A stretch of DNA of 54,141 bases from Acidobacteriota bacterium (lineage in GTDB: Bacteria > Acidobacteriota > Vicinamibacteria > Vicinamibacterales > UBA8438), in assembly GCA_026708265.1 (NCBI GenBank), contig JAPOVI010000244.1, forward strand, positions 1-54,141. The letters are read 5' to 3'. Shown one piece after another: positions 27,442 through 36,187 of the stretch. Within the stretch, counting starts at the first letter, position 1. Each line of letters starts with the position of its first letter. The position numbers were made by a program, and so were the translations under genes. A model generated the notes under the pieces. It saw nothing but the letters and a program-made list of their open reading frames with translations. It searched no databases and had not been told where the DNA came from.

Positions 27442-28404
27442 ATGCGGGACCGGTGGAACGGCTCGAGCATTCCGGTGGCGCTGGCCGCGGCCGCGGTCGG
27501 CGCGGTCGTGACGGCGTCGATCGCGGGCATCGCCGGGCAGTCGGAGGGGGGGCGCACGGTGGACGGCCGGCCCGACCTGAGCGGCATCTGGCAGGCGAAC
27601 AACGAGGCGCACTGGGACCTGGAGGCTCACGCCGCGCGGCCCGGCGCCGTGACGCAGCCCGGCGTGTACCCGTACCCCTACGCGGAGGTGCCGGCGGCGC
27701 CGGTCCTCGCGCTCGGTGCGGCGGCCGGCGTGCCCGGCTCGATCGGAGTCGTGCAGGGCGACGGGCGGATTCCCTACACGCCGGAGGCGCTGGCCACGAA
27801 GCAGGAGAACGCCGCCAACTGGATCGACCGTGACCCGGAGCTGAAGTGCTACCTGCCGGGCATTCCGCGGGCGATGTACATGCCGTATCCGTTCCAGATC
27901 GTGCAGAGCACGAACAAGATCCACATGTCCTTCCCGTTCGGCCAGACTGCGCGGACCATCCACCTCGACGAGGTGGAGCCGCCGCCCGACTGGACGTACA
28001 TGGGGCACTCGGTGGGCCGCTGGGAGGGCGACACCCTGGTGGTCGACGTCAGCGACTTCAACGGCAAGAACTGGTTCGACCGGGCCGGGAACTTCCACAC
28101 GGACGCGCTGCGCCTCGAGGAGCGCTTCACGCCCATCAGCGCCGACGCGTTCCTCTACGAGGTGACCATCGACGACCCGAACGTCTTCACCCGGCCATGG
28201 ACCATCGCCATGCCGATCTACCGCCGGCTGGAGCCGAACATGACGGTCCTCGAATACCCCTGCATCGAGTTCGCGGAGGAGTTCCTGTACGGCCACCTGC
28301 GGAAGGAGCCGCTGGTGACCCGCTGGGAGGGCGAGACGATGATCGTCGACATCACGCGCAAGATCCCGCCCGGCGACGCGCTCTACGACTGGTACCGCAA
28401 GTAG
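27442..28404 (+). CDS. Secreted GIWQANNEAHW-family protein, copy 2 (subfamily A)
   Basis: 320-aa exported or N-terminally anchored protein. After a hydrophobic N-terminus (ALAAAAVGAVVTASIAGIAG) comes RPDLSGIWQANNEAHWDLEA, then AAPVLALGAAAGVPGS, the core INWIDRDPELKCYLPGIPRA-like block (here ANWIDRDPELKCYLPG), the shared GRWEGDTLVVDVSDFNGKNW, and a C-terminal GETMIVDITRKIPPGDALYD. It is closely similar along its whole length to the gene at 29729, pointing to tandem duplication around the subfamily B gene at 28447. AAGGAG ribosome binding site. Function unknown. Confidence 0.8.
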   Translation: MRDRWNGSSIPVALAAAAVGAVVTASIAGIAGQSEGGRTVDGRPDLSGIWQANNEAHWDLEAHAARPGAVTQPGVYPYPYAEVPAAPVLALGAAAGVPGSIGVVQGDGRIPYTPEALATKQENAANWIDRDPELKCYLPGIPRAMYMPYPFQIVQSTNKIHMSFPFGQTARTIHLDEVEPPPDWTYMGHSVGRWEGDTLVVDVSDFNGKNWFDRAGNFHTDALRLEERFTPISADAFLYEVTIDDPNVFTRPWTIAMPIYRRLEPNMTVLEYPCIEFAEEFLYGHLRKEPLVTRWEGETMIVDITRKIPPGDALYDWYRK

Positions 28405-28446
28405 CGAAGGACGACGGCGCGGGACGGACGGGACTGGAGGTTCGAC

Positions 28447-29703
28447 ATGAGAAGACGCGTGCTCGAGCTCGTGGGCGTGGCGGCCGCCGTCGTTGCCGTC
28501 GCGCTGCTGCTGCGGCTGGCCCCCGTGCCGGTCGAGGGGCAGCAGGTGCAGGAGCCGCCCGACCGGAGCGACGCGGAGCCGGCCACGCCGACGCCGTGGG
28601 GCGAGCCGGACCTGCAGGGCATCTGGACGACGGACTACGAGATCCCGCTGCAGCGGCCCGCCCGCTTCGCCGACCAGGAGTTCCTGACCGACGAGCAACG
28701 GGCCGAGCTGGACCGCGAGCGGGCGCGCATCATCGGGCAGGACACGCGCTACGCGGAGCGCGGCAGCGAGCAGGACGTGGGCGGGGCCTACAGCGCCGCC
28801 ATCTTCCTCTCGCACAAGTTCATGGGCCGGCGGACATCGCTCATCGTCGATCCGCCGAACGGCCGCATCCCGCCCCTCACGCCGGAGGCGGAGGCGCGGC
28901 GCGACGCCATCCGCGAGTATCAGCTCGCGCTGATCCGGGCGACCGACGTCTGCCGCAACAACCTGCCCTCCTGCGCGGGCGGCGAGTACGGTCCGCCGTC
29001 GCCGCGCCGCAACGAGCCGCCGCCGTTCTACCCGGCGACGGGCGCCGCGGCGGGAGGCTCGTTCAACCGCTCGGACCACCCTGAAGACCGCGGGCTCGGC
29101 GAGCGCTGCATGTCGGCCCGGCTGCCGGACTTCGGAGGCGCCGCCGGCTACTTCCTGCAGATAGTGCAGTCGCCCGAGACGGTGTCGATCTTCTACGACA
29201 CCGGGCAGGGGCAGGGCTGGCAGCGGGTCATCCCGGTGACCGATCGGCCGCACCTGCCGCCGCACGTCCGGCAGTGGTGGGGCGACTCGCGCGGCCGCTG
29301 GGAAGGCGACACGCTGGTGGTGGACGTCACGAACTTCTCGCCCAAGACCGACTACCAGGGCTCGCGCGAGAACCTGCACCTGGTGGAGCGCTGGCGCCGC
29401 GTCGACTCCGAGACGCTGGAGTACGTGGTCACCATGAACGACCCGACCACGTGGACCGCGCCCTGGACCGTCGCGCTGGAGCTCAGCCGGCAGAGCAACG
29501 AGCTGAACCGCATCTACAAGGAGCCGCGCTGCCACGAGGGCAACTACGGCATGCCGGCCCTGCTGCGCGGCGCCCGCGTGGAGGAGCAGGCGTTCGCGGA
29601 GGGCCGCGGCCCCGACCCGGCCACGCTCTGCAGCGCGGGGTGCGGAGGTTTCGCGGCGGGCTTCGCGGACTCGGGTGAGGAAGTCAATCCGCTCCGGCGG
29701 TGA
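28447..29703 (+). CDS. Secreted PWGxPDLQGxW-family protein, copy 3 (subfamily B)
   Basis: 418-aa exported protein, closely similar to the gene at 34934. N-terminal hydrophobic helix (VGVAAAVVAVALLLRLAPVP), then TPTPWGEPDLQGIWTTDYEI and PLQRPARFADQEFLTDEQRA, GRRTSLIVDPPNGRIPPLTP, a Cys pair in TDVCRNNLPSCAGGEYGPP, SIFYDTGQGQGWQRVIPV, GDSRGRWEGDTLVVDVTNF, a VERWRRVDSETLEYVVTMND block and CHEGNYGMPALLRGAR. The start has a TGGAGG ribosome binding site. It lies 42 bases after the copy at 27442 and 25 before the next, forming an A-B-A cluster. Confidence 0.82.
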   Translation: MRRRVLELVGVAAAVVAVALLLRLAPVPVEGQQVQEPPDRSDAEPATPTPWGEPDLQGIWTTDYEIPLQRPARFADQEFLTDEQRAELDRERARIIGQDTRYAERGSEQDVGGAYSAAIFLSHKFMGRRTSLIVDPPNGRIPPLTPEAEARRDAIREYQLALIRATDVCRNNLPSCAGGEYGPPSPRRNEPPPFYPATGAAAGGSFNRSDHPEDRGLGERCMSARLPDFGGAAGYFLQIVQSPETVSIFYDTGQGQGWQRVIPVTDRPHLPPHVRQWWGDSRGRWEGDTLVVDVTNFSPKTDYQGSRENLHLVERWRRVDSETLEYVVTMNDPTTWTAPWTVALELSRQSNELNRIYKEPRCHEGNYGMPALLRGARVEEQAFAEGRGPDPATLCSAGCGGFAAGFADSGEEVNPLRR

Positions 29704-29728
29704 CAGCTGTTCCAGTCAGGGGGGTAAC

Positions 29729-30706
29729 GTGCGACGCAGACTCCTGTTCGGCGGTTCGATAGTCACGGCGATGATCGCGGCGGCGGCGGTGAGCGCCGTC
29801 ATCACCGCGTCGATGACCGGCGCGACCGGCCAGGCGACGGGGGCGGACGTGCCCCGCACCACTGACGGCCGGCCGGACTTCAGCGGCATCTGGCAGGCGA
29901 ACAACGAGGCGCACTGGGACCTCGAGGCCCACGCCGCGCGGCCCGGCATGGTGACGCAGCCGGGCCCCTACGGATTCGGCTTCAACGAGGTGCCGGCGGC
30001 GCCGGTGCTGGCCCTCGGCGCGGCGGGCGGCGTGCCCGGCTCGCTCGGCGTCGTGGAGGGCGACGGGGAGATTCCCTACACCCCGGAGGCGCGCGCGATC
30101 AAGGAGGAGAACCAGGCCAACTGGATCGACCGCGACCCCGAGCTGAAGTGCTACCTGCCGGGGATCCCGCGCGCGATGTACATGCCGTACCCGTACCAGA
30201 TCGTGCAGAGCACGAACAAGATCCAGATGGCGTTCGAGTTCACCAGCACCGCGCGGACCATCCACCTCGACCAGGTGGAGCCACCCCCCGACTGGACCTA
30301 CATGGGGCACTCGGTGGGCCGCTGGGAGGGCGACACGCTGGTGGTCGACGTCACCGACTTCAATGGCAAGAACTGGTTCGACCGGGCCGGCAACTTCCAC
30401 AGCGACGCGCTGCACCTGGAGGAGCGGTTCACCCTCCTCTCCGCCGACGCCATACACTACGAGGTGACGATCACCGATCCGAACACCTTCACGGAGCCCT
30501 GGCGCATCTCCATGCCGCTCTACCGCCGCCTGGAGCCCGACATGCAGCTCCTGGAGTATCGTTGCATCGAGTTCGTGGAGGAGTTCCTGTACGGGCACGT
30601 GCGGAAGGAGCAGCTCGTCCAGCGCTGGGAGGGGGAGACGATCATCGTCGACATCACGCGCAAGGTGCCGCCGGGCGACGCGTTCTACGATTGGTACCGC
30701 AAGTAG
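29729..30706 (+). CDS. Secreted GIWQANNEAHW-family protein, copy 4 (subfamily A)
   Basis: 325-aa near-duplicate of the gene at 27442: the same RPDFSGIWQANNEAHWDLEA, ANWIDRDPELKCYLPGIPRA, EPPPDWTYMGHSVGRWEGD and IIVDITRKVPPGDAFYDWYR blocks, with differences mostly near the N-terminus and in KIQMAFEFTSTARTI. The GTG at 29729 follows an AGGGGGGT ribosome binding site and opens a twin-Arg-like MRRRLLFGGS signal or anchor. An ATG-initiated extension from 29675 overlaps the previous gene and is unlikely. Followed after 47 bases by the DUF6152-like gene. Confidence 0.8.
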   Translation: MRRRLLFGGSIVTAMIAAAAVSAVITASMTGATGQATGADVPRTTDGRPDFSGIWQANNEAHWDLEAHAARPGMVTQPGPYGFGFNEVPAAPVLALGAAGGVPGSLGVVEGDGEIPYTPEARAIKEENQANWIDRDPELKCYLPGIPRAMYMPYPYQIVQSTNKIQMAFEFTSTARTIHLDQVEPPPDWTYMGHSVGRWEGDTLVVDVTDFNGKNWFDRAGNFHSDALHLEERFTLLSADAIHYEVTITDPNTFTEPWRISMPLYRRLEPDMQLLEYRCIEFVEEFLYGHVRKEQLVQRWEGETIIVDITRKVPPGDAFYDWYRK

Positions 30707-30753
30707 CGGGGCGTGACAGCGAGAGGACATCGGCGCAGCAGGAGGAAGAGATC

Positions 30754-31188
30754 ATGCGAGCAAGAATCGCCGTCGCAGTCGTGGGCGCCGCGCTCATGCT
30801 GGCCGGGGCCGACGGGCCGGCCGAGGCCCATCACGCGTTCGCGGCCGAGTTCGACGCCGACCGCCCCGTGAACTTCGAGGGCGTCGTGACGAAGATGGAG
30901 TGGGTCAACCCCCACGTCTGGATTCACCTCGAGGTGGATCTGGAGGACGGCACGACGGAGAGCTGGGCCTTCGAGGGCGGCACGCCGAACGTGCTGTTCC
31001 GCCGCGGCTTCACCCGACGCTCGCTGCAGCCCGGCACGCGGGTGGTCGTCGACGGCTACCAGGCCAAGGACGGCACGAACCGCGCCAACGGCCGGGACCT
31101 GACGTTCACCGACGGCACGAAGCTGTTCCTCGGCTCGTCCGGCATCGGGGCGCCCTACGAGCTCCGGCCCGAGCAGCCGGGCAGGTAG
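30754..31188 (+). CDS. DUF6152-like small secreted protein
   Basis: 144-aa exported protein. Signal peptide MRARIAVAVVGAALMLAGAD ... AEA, then HHAFAAEFDADRPVNFEGVV and TKMEWVNPHVWIHLEV, a compact beta-barrel-like pattern seen in DUF6152 proteins, and ending in a strand LTFTDGTKLFLGSS. A GGAGGAAGAG ribosome binding site precedes the ATG. Its position directly behind the A-B-A paralogues suggests that it is part of the same operon and probably the same pathway, whose chemistry is unknown. Confidence 0.8.
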   Translation: MRARIAVAVVGAALMLAGADGPAEAHHAFAAEFDADRPVNFEGVVTKMEWVNPHVWIHLEVDLEDGTTESWAFEGGTPNVLFRRGFTRRSLQPGTRVVVDGYQAKDGTNRANGRDLTFTDGTKLFLGSSGIGAPYELRPEQPGR

Positions 31189-31363
31189 GAGCCTGCGCCA
31201 CTGAACGGGCGATACGGGAGTCTGTGCTGCCGCAAGCGTTCGCATGGCGCGTGCTGCGGCGCAGACTCCTGACTTCGTTCCTCGCAGCGGTGCGGCCCTG
31301 AACGGCGTGCGGCTCCGCTGACGCCGTCCGGGGCGCGGGCCGGCACGGCGTTCCCGCGCGGCG

Positions 31364-33055
31364 ATGTCGAGCGACACGGTTCCCCGGGCAACGCCGGGCG
31401 GGACGGTGGGGCTGCCGGGGACGGGGCGCCAGGCGGAGGCGAGGCGCATCGTCCCGCTCTCGCTCGCGGCCGGCTTCGGGGTGGCGCTCGCCCCGGCGCT
31501 CGTCCTGGCCGCACTCGCCTTCCTTCCCCGCGTCCACCAGAACGCGACACTACTCGGGACGTTCCTGGGCGCGGCGTGCGTGCTCGGCGCGTGGAACGTT
31601 CTGCTGGTCGTCGCGTCACTGCGCCGGCGCGACCGCGGCCGCCCCCGGTCGATCGAGCTCGCGCCGCGCGCCCAGCACTACCTGCAGGCCTGCGCGCAGG
31701 CCTCCGTGCTCCTCTACTGGGGCTGGCACTGGGCGCCGGTCTACGACGCGGTCCCGCTCATCGCCGGACAGCTCGCGTTCGCCTATGGGTTCGACCTGCT
31801 CCTCGGCTGGTCCCGGCGCGACGCGCACCGGGTCGGATTCGGCCCCGTGCCCGTCGTCTTCAGCATCAACCTCTTCCTCTGGTTCGGGGACGACTGGTTC
31901 TACTTCCAGTTCGTGCTCGTGGCGCTCGGCTTCGCGGCCAAGGAGCTGCTGCGCTGGGAGCGGGAGGGCCGCCGGGTGCACATCTTCAACCCCGCGTCGT
32001 TCCCCCTCGCGGTCTTCGCCCTCGCCCTCATCGCCACCGGGACGAGCGGCCTCACGCGCGGCCAGGACATCGCCATCTCGCAGTTCTATCCGCCCCACAT
32101 GTACCTGGCGATCTTCCTGATCGCGCTCCCCGGCCAGTACCTCTTCGGCGTGACGACGATGACGATGGCCGCCGTGGCCTCGACCTACGTCTTCGGCCTG
32201 CTCTACTTCGCGGCCACCGGCGTCTACTTCTTCTACGACTCCTACATCCCGATCGCCGTCTTCCTCGGGATGCACCTCCTGTTCACGGACCCGTCCACCG
32301 CGCCCCGCACGGAGCTGGGCCGCCTGCTCTTCGGCGTCCTCTACGGGCTGAGCACGGTCGCGCTCTACGTGCTGCTCGACCGCGCCGGGGCACCGACCTT
32401 CTACGACAAGCTGCTGCAGGTGCCGCTGCTGAACCTGTCGGTCATCGCCATCGACCGCGCCGTCCGCTCGTCGCCCCTGCGGCGCCTCGACCCGGCGGCT
32501 CTCGGCCGCGCGCTCGCGCCGCGGCGGCGCCACCTGGCCTACATGGGCGTCTGGGCCGTGGTGTTCGCCGCGATGAGCGCCGCGGGCGGCGCCGGCGACC
32601 GGCATCCGGGCCAGTGGCTGCCGTTCTGGCAGCAGGCCTGCGCCGACGGCCGGCCCCACGCCTGCCGCTACCTGGCCGCCCGGCAGTCGGGCCACTGCAA
32701 CAGCGGCTCCGGCTGGGCGTGCAACGAGGCCGGCATCCTGCGGGCGGTGTTGTCGGAGTCGGGCGGAGCCGGCGTCGATGCCGGGGCAGCCGAAGCCCGG
32801 GTCGAGGTCGCGCTCGCGTTCGCGCGCGGCTGCGAATTGCGATTCGAGCCGGCGTGCGCGAACGCGCGTGCGATTGTGGAGGAGGTGGCGGCGACGTTCG
32901 AGCGCGCGCCGCCCCCGCTCGATGACTACCCGATCATCCTGCGGGGCAGCAAGGGCCCGCTCACCGACCGCGATCCCGCGGCGCTCCAAGCCCGCGCCTG
33001 CCGCCAGGGATGGCCGGGTGCGTGCGAGTCGGTCGGGGCGGCCTCGCGACCTTGA
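31364..33055 (+). CDS. RnfD/NqrB-like membrane protein with Cys-rich Sel1-like tail
   Basis: 563-aa protein. About ten membrane segments fill residues ~35-410, with RnfD/NqrB-type motifs VHIFNPASFPLAVFALALIA and LLFTDPSTAPRTELGRLLFG, the latter recalling the D-x-x-T-x-P flavin-attachment neighbourhood of that family. The soluble tail (~420-563) has a repeated small-residue plus Cys pattern: QQACADGRPHACRYLA, SGWACNEAG, ARGCELRFEPACANA and ARACRQGWPGACESV, as in Sel1-like/HcpA repeats with one disulphide each. No other Rnf subunit is adjacent, so it may not be part of a classical Rnf complex. The tail likely faces the periplasm. Confidence 0.72.
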   Translation: MSSDTVPRATPGGTVGLPGTGRQAEARRIVPLSLAAGFGVALAPALVLAALAFLPRVHQNATLLGTFLGAACVLGAWNVLLVVASLRRRDRGRPRSIELAPRAQHYLQACAQASVLLYWGWHWAPVYDAVPLIAGQLAFAYGFDLLLGWSRRDAHRVGFGPVPVVFSINLFLWFGDDWFYFQFVLVALGFAAKELLRWEREGRRVHIFNPASFPLAVFALALIATGTSGLTRGQDIAISQFYPPHMYLAIFLIALPGQYLFGVTTMTMAAVASTYVFGLLYFAATGVYFFYDSYIPIAVFLGMHLLFTDPSTAPRTELGRLLFGVLYGLSTVALYVLLDRAGAPTFYDKLLQVPLLNLSVIAIDRAVRSSPLRRLDPAALGRALAPRRRHLAYMGVWAVVFAAMSAAGGAGDRHPGQWLPFWQQACADGRPHACRYLAARQSGHCNSGSGWACNEAGILRAVLSESGGAGVDAGAAEARVEVALAFARGCELRFEPACANARAIVEEVAATFERAPPPLDDYPIILRGSKGPLTDRDPAALQARACRQGWPGACESVGAASRP

Positions 33056-33144
33056 GCCACGCGGCGGACGACTTCTGGCGCTGGTCATGCATCACCCGGG
33101 AGGCGGCACGTGGGCCGGAGAGCCCTGCTAGGATAGGAGCGAAG

Positions 33145-33414
33145 GTGAGCAACGATACGAAGTGGTTGATCGGAACCGGGGTGGTTCTTGCCGGACTGCT
33201 GTCCGCGCAGACCTCGGGCCTGGGAACGAGCCTGAATGCTCGGATCGACGACCTGAATGCCAGCCTGAGCAGTCGGATGGATCGGCTCGAGAACCGGTTC
33301 GACGGCCTGGACGAGCGATTCCGCAACGTCGAGATCGGTCTGGGCAAGGTGGAACAGAGACTGCTGACGATCGAACGCGTCGTACTGCCCGGCAGCGACC
33401 AGTCGGGAGAGTGA
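33145..33414 (+). CDS. Small membrane-anchored coiled-coil protein
   Basis: 89-aa protein starting from a GTG at 33145, five bases after AGGAG. One hydrophobic helix (WLIGTGVVLAGLLSAQTSG) is followed by a heptad-patterned coiled coil (LNARIDDLNASLSSRMDRLE and NRFDGLDERFRNVEIG), ending in a short tail. Similar proteins occur beside toxin or phage-derived genes in many bacteria, but no function can be assigned. An extension upstream to 33010 overlaps the RnfD-like gene region and lacks a ribosome binding site. Confidence 0.6.
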   Translation: MSNDTKWLIGTGVVLAGLLSAQTSGLGTSLNARIDDLNASLSSRMDRLENRFDGLDERFRNVEIGLGKVEQRLLTIERVVLPGSDQSGE

Positions 33415-33568
33415 CACGCCCGACCTGCCTGGCGTCGCAGCCGAGACGCCACCTCCGCTACGGCGACTACCTGATCCTGAGGGGCAGCAAGCTCCGGTCG
33501 CCGACCCCCTCCCGTAGCGCTCCACGCGTGCGCCTGGCGCCAGGGAATGGCCGGACGCGTGCGAGCGA

Positions 33569-34582
33569 TCAGCGATCGGCGACACGCTCGTCCTCGGCCC
33601 GAGCGCCACGGAGCACGTTGACGACCGCGTAGTTCCCCTCGTGGCAGGCGAACTCGAAGAGGTGCCCTGCCGCCAGCCCCCGCCCCGCCTGGTCCGTCGA
33701 CAACGGAAAGCGCACGGTCCAGGGCTGCGTGAAGCGGGTCGGATCGACGATCGTAGCCTCGTAGTCCATCGTCTCGGCATCCACCCGCGTGAACCGCTCG
33801 ACGAGGCGCAGGCTCGCGGTGGGTCCGCGCCAGATGTGGCGGTAGCGGTCCTGGGGCCGGCCGGGGAAGCGGCGGCTCTCGACCACCAGCGTGCTCCCTT
33901 CCCACCGGCCGCGCGGTGCCCCGTTCCACTGCACGATGCCGGTCGGGGGGCGGCCATCGAGGGGGATGATCCGGCGCTCCTTGTACATCTCGTGCACGAT
34001 GACGACGACGGTGGGCGTCTGGAAGATCTGGTGGTTCGGGTTGTCGCCGAACCAGATCTGCGGCAGACCGTCGCCGAGGCACCGTTCGCCCGTGTCGAGG
34101 TCGAGGTGCGAGTCCCAGGGACCGGTGCCGTACGGCCGCTCGTGGTCGCGCGCCGTCGGCGTGTAGGGGATGCGGCCGCTCGGCGGATCGACGATGAGCG
34201 ACGTGCGCCCGCTCGGCTCCCAAACGAGTCCCTCGTCGATCCAGAAGGCGTCGTAGCCGAGGCTGCCGTCCGCCCGGTAGTCGACGTCCCCCCCTGCCGG
34301 CGCTCGCTCGGCCGGCCGCGTCCACTGGCGCTCGGCATGCGCGCGCGCCTCGGCCTCGAGGTCCGCGACCTCCTCCCGGGTCAGGAACGCGCGCCCCTCG
34401 TGCTCGGGCGCACGTTCCAGCGGCGTCAGCGTGGACCCGACCCAGATCCCCTGCAGGTCCGGGGCGCCCCACGGCGTCCGCGGCGCCTCCTGGGCCGCGG
34501 CGGCGGCGCCGAGCACCACCGCCAGCGCGGCGGTCGCGACCGGGCCTGCGAAGGGCCCCGGAGTCCCGTGCGGTGCCGTCAC
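33569..34582 (-). CDS. Secreted PWGxPDLQGxW-family protein, copy 5
   Basis: 337-aa exported paralogue on the minus strand. GTG start at 34582, signal peptide (VATAALAVVLGAAAAAQ), then TPWGAPDLQGIWVGSTLTPL, FLTREEVADLEAEARAHAER, GRTSLIVDPPSGRIPYTPTA, GRWEGSTLVVESRRFPG, a VERFTRVDAETMDYEATIVD block and FACHEGNYAVVNVLRGAR. In layout it is closest to copy 1 at 8740 (TxTPxER after the signature, no Cys pair). No clear ribosome binding site, so the start is set by the signal peptide; the frame runs open upstream. Confidence 0.78.
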   Translation of the reverse strand: MTAPHGTPGPFAGPVATAALAVVLGAAAAAQEAPRTPWGAPDLQGIWVGSTLTPLERAPEHEGRAFLTREEVADLEAEARAHAERQWTRPAERAPAGGDVDYRADGSLGYDAFWIDEGLVWEPSGRTSLIVDPPSGRIPYTPTARDHERPYGTGPWDSHLDLDTGERCLGDGLPQIWFGDNPNHQIFQTPTVVVIVHEMYKERRIIPLDGRPPTGIVQWNGAPRGRWEGSTLVVESRRFPGRPQDRYRHIWRGPTASLRLVERFTRVDAETMDYEATIVDPTRFTQPWTVRFPLSTDQAGRGLAAGHLFEFACHEGNYAVVNVLRGARAEDERVADR

Positions 34583-34692
34583 GGCGCAATTGTACCGACG
34601 GGGACGCGGTCGGGCCGATCGGCGCTGCCCGCCATTCGTCGCCGCGACCGCAAGGTCGCGCTGCGGCCTTCGCCTGGCGCCCAACCCACCTT

Positions 34693-34728
34693 CCAGGAGT
34701 CGTCGCCGTTCTATGGCGCAGCTCCTGG
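34693..34728. repeat. Imperfect inverted repeat in the divergent region
   Basis: CCAGGAG (34693-34699) pairs with CTCCTGG (34722-34728), and inside it CGCC (34704-34707) pairs with GGCG (34715-34718) around a 7-base loop. It sits between the divergent secreted-protein genes at 34582 and 34934, so it may be an operator or a transcript hairpin. Confidence 0.35.
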
Positions 34729-34820
34729 GTCGCCAGTCGCTCCCGAAGATCGACGGCACCTTCTTGACATGAGCCCGCGATTGGGGTGTACCTGAACCGA
34801 CGCGTCGAGCGCCCTCGCCA

Positions 34821-34890
34821 GCGAGCGTCGCAGGCATCTAGCGTCGCAGGGCATCGAGCGCCGCAGGCATCGAGCGCCGCAGGGCACAGC
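34821..34890. repeat. Short tandem repeat, 16-17 bp unit
   Basis: Units of the type GCATCGAGCGCCGCAG recur at about 34834, 34850 and 34867 (16, 17 and 16 bases), with degenerate half units on both sides. The array ends some 45 bases upstream of the ATG at 34934. It looks like replication slippage and may separate the promoter from the gene. Confidence 0.55.
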
Positions 34891-34933
34891 GCGTCGGCCC
34901 GCGGAACGGTTGGGCGCGGTTGGGGAAGAGGCA

Positions 34934-36175
34934 ATGACCAGACGACTTGTCGAGCTCATCGGCGTTGCGGCGGTGCTGGCGTTGGTGATCGGGCTGCTGA
35001 ACCTGGCATCGGCGCCGGGCGGCGCCCAGGCGTCCATCGGCGGCGTCGAGGTCGCCGCGGCAGGGGCCGAGCCTGGGGCCGCCGCTGCGCCCGCGGCAGG
35101 GGCGCAGTCGGCGGCGCGCGGGATCCGCACCGCGTGGGGCGAGCCGGATCTGCAGGGCATCTGGAACGATCCGTACCAGATCCCGCTGCAGCGGCCGGCG
35201 CAGTTCGCGGACATCGCGGAGTTCACGGACGAGCAGCGCGCGGCCCTCGACGAGCAGCGCGGCGCGATGCTGCGGCGGGACGAGCGTGCGCCGCTGGGGT
35301 CCGAGCGCGACGTCCGGGGCGCCTACAACGCGGTGTTCGAGTCGATCCGGCCCACGGGCGACCGCACGTCGCTCATCATCGACCCGCCCGATGGTCGTGT
35401 TCCGGCCTACACGCCGGAGGCGGCGGAGCGCGTGCGGGGGGAGAGGGAGTTCGCGCTCGCGCTGCTCCAGGCCACGGAGACCTGCCGCCAGCAGGAGCCG
35501 GCCTGCGCCGGGTGGGAGTACGCGCCCCCCTCGCCCCTGTTCGAGGAGATTCCGCCCTTCTACAACACGGGACGGCTGAACCGGAACGACGGACCGGAGG
35601 ACCGCAGCCTCTCGGAGCGCTGCATGGGGGCCGGCCTGCCGGACTTCGGCGGCTTCCGCCGCATCGTGCAGTCGCCCGGCCAGGTGGCGATCTTCTACGA
35701 CGTCGGCCAGGGCCAGGGCTGGCAGCGCAACATCCCCGTCGACGGCAGCGAGCACCTGCCGGAGCAGATCCGGCAGCGCTTCGGCGACTCCCGCGGCCGC
35801 TGGGAGGGCGAGACGCTCGTGGTCGACGTGCGCAACTTCTCCGAAAAGCGCAGCTACCGCGGCTCGCGCGAGAACCTGCACCTGGTCGAGCGCTGGCGCC
35901 GGCTGGACGAGACGACGCTCGAGTACATCGTCACCGTCGACGACCCGACCACCTGGGCGCGGCCCTGGACGGTCCGGCAGGAGCTGGAGCTGCAGGACGG
36001 GACGTTGAACCGCATCTACTACGAGCCGCGCTGCCACGAGGGGAACTACGGCCTGCCGGGGCAGCTCGCGGGGAGCCGCATCGAGGAGCAGGCCTTCGCC
36101 GAGGGCCGCGGCCCCGATCCGGCCACGCGCGACACCGCGACCGGCGGCGGCACGCTGGACGACCCGATCCGGTAA
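34934..36175 (+). CDS. Secreted PWGxPDLQGxW-family protein, copy 6 (subfamily B)
   Basis: 413-aa close relative of the gene at 28447. N-terminal helix (LIGVAAVLALVIGLLNLA), an Ala/Gly-rich spacer, RTAWGEPDLQGIWNDPYQIP and LQRPAQFADIAEFTDEQRAA, DRTSLIIDPPDGRVPAYTPE, a Cys pair in TETCRQQEPACAGWEYAPP, AIFYDVGQGQGWQRNIPV, GDSRGRWEGETLVVDVRNF and CHEGNYGLPGQLAGSRIEE. A GGGGAAGAGG ribosome binding site selects the ATG at 34934. It precedes the NHL gene by 12 bases, so the two are probably cotranscribed. Confidence 0.82.
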   Translation: MTRRLVELIGVAAVLALVIGLLNLASAPGGAQASIGGVEVAAAGAEPGAAAAPAAGAQSAARGIRTAWGEPDLQGIWNDPYQIPLQRPAQFADIAEFTDEQRAALDEQRGAMLRRDERAPLGSERDVRGAYNAVFESIRPTGDRTSLIIDPPDGRVPAYTPEAAERVRGEREFALALLQATETCRQQEPACAGWEYAPPSPLFEEIPPFYNTGRLNRNDGPEDRSLSERCMGAGLPDFGGFRRIVQSPGQVAIFYDVGQGQGWQRNIPVDGSEHLPEQIRQRFGDSRGRWEGETLVVDVRNFSEKRSYRGSRENLHLVERWRRLDETTLEYIVTVDDPTTWARPWTVRQELELQDGTLNRIYYEPRCHEGNYGLPGQLAGSRIEEQAFAEGRGPDPATRDTATGGGTLDDPIR

Positions 36176-36187
36176 GAGGGGGTAGCG

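Noticed and set aside
27004..29535. 843-codon open frame on the minus strand opposite the secreted-family genes
   Set aside because: Rich in Arg/Val/His/Asp with no domain pattern; a typical antisense shadow of high-GC coding sequence. The plus-strand genes have signal peptides, ribosome binding sites and paralogues.
31217..31269. GGAGTCTG and CAGACTCC as arms of a possible terminator hairpin
   Set aside because: The stem is short and interrupted, the loop is long and no T-run follows; not convincing as a terminator.
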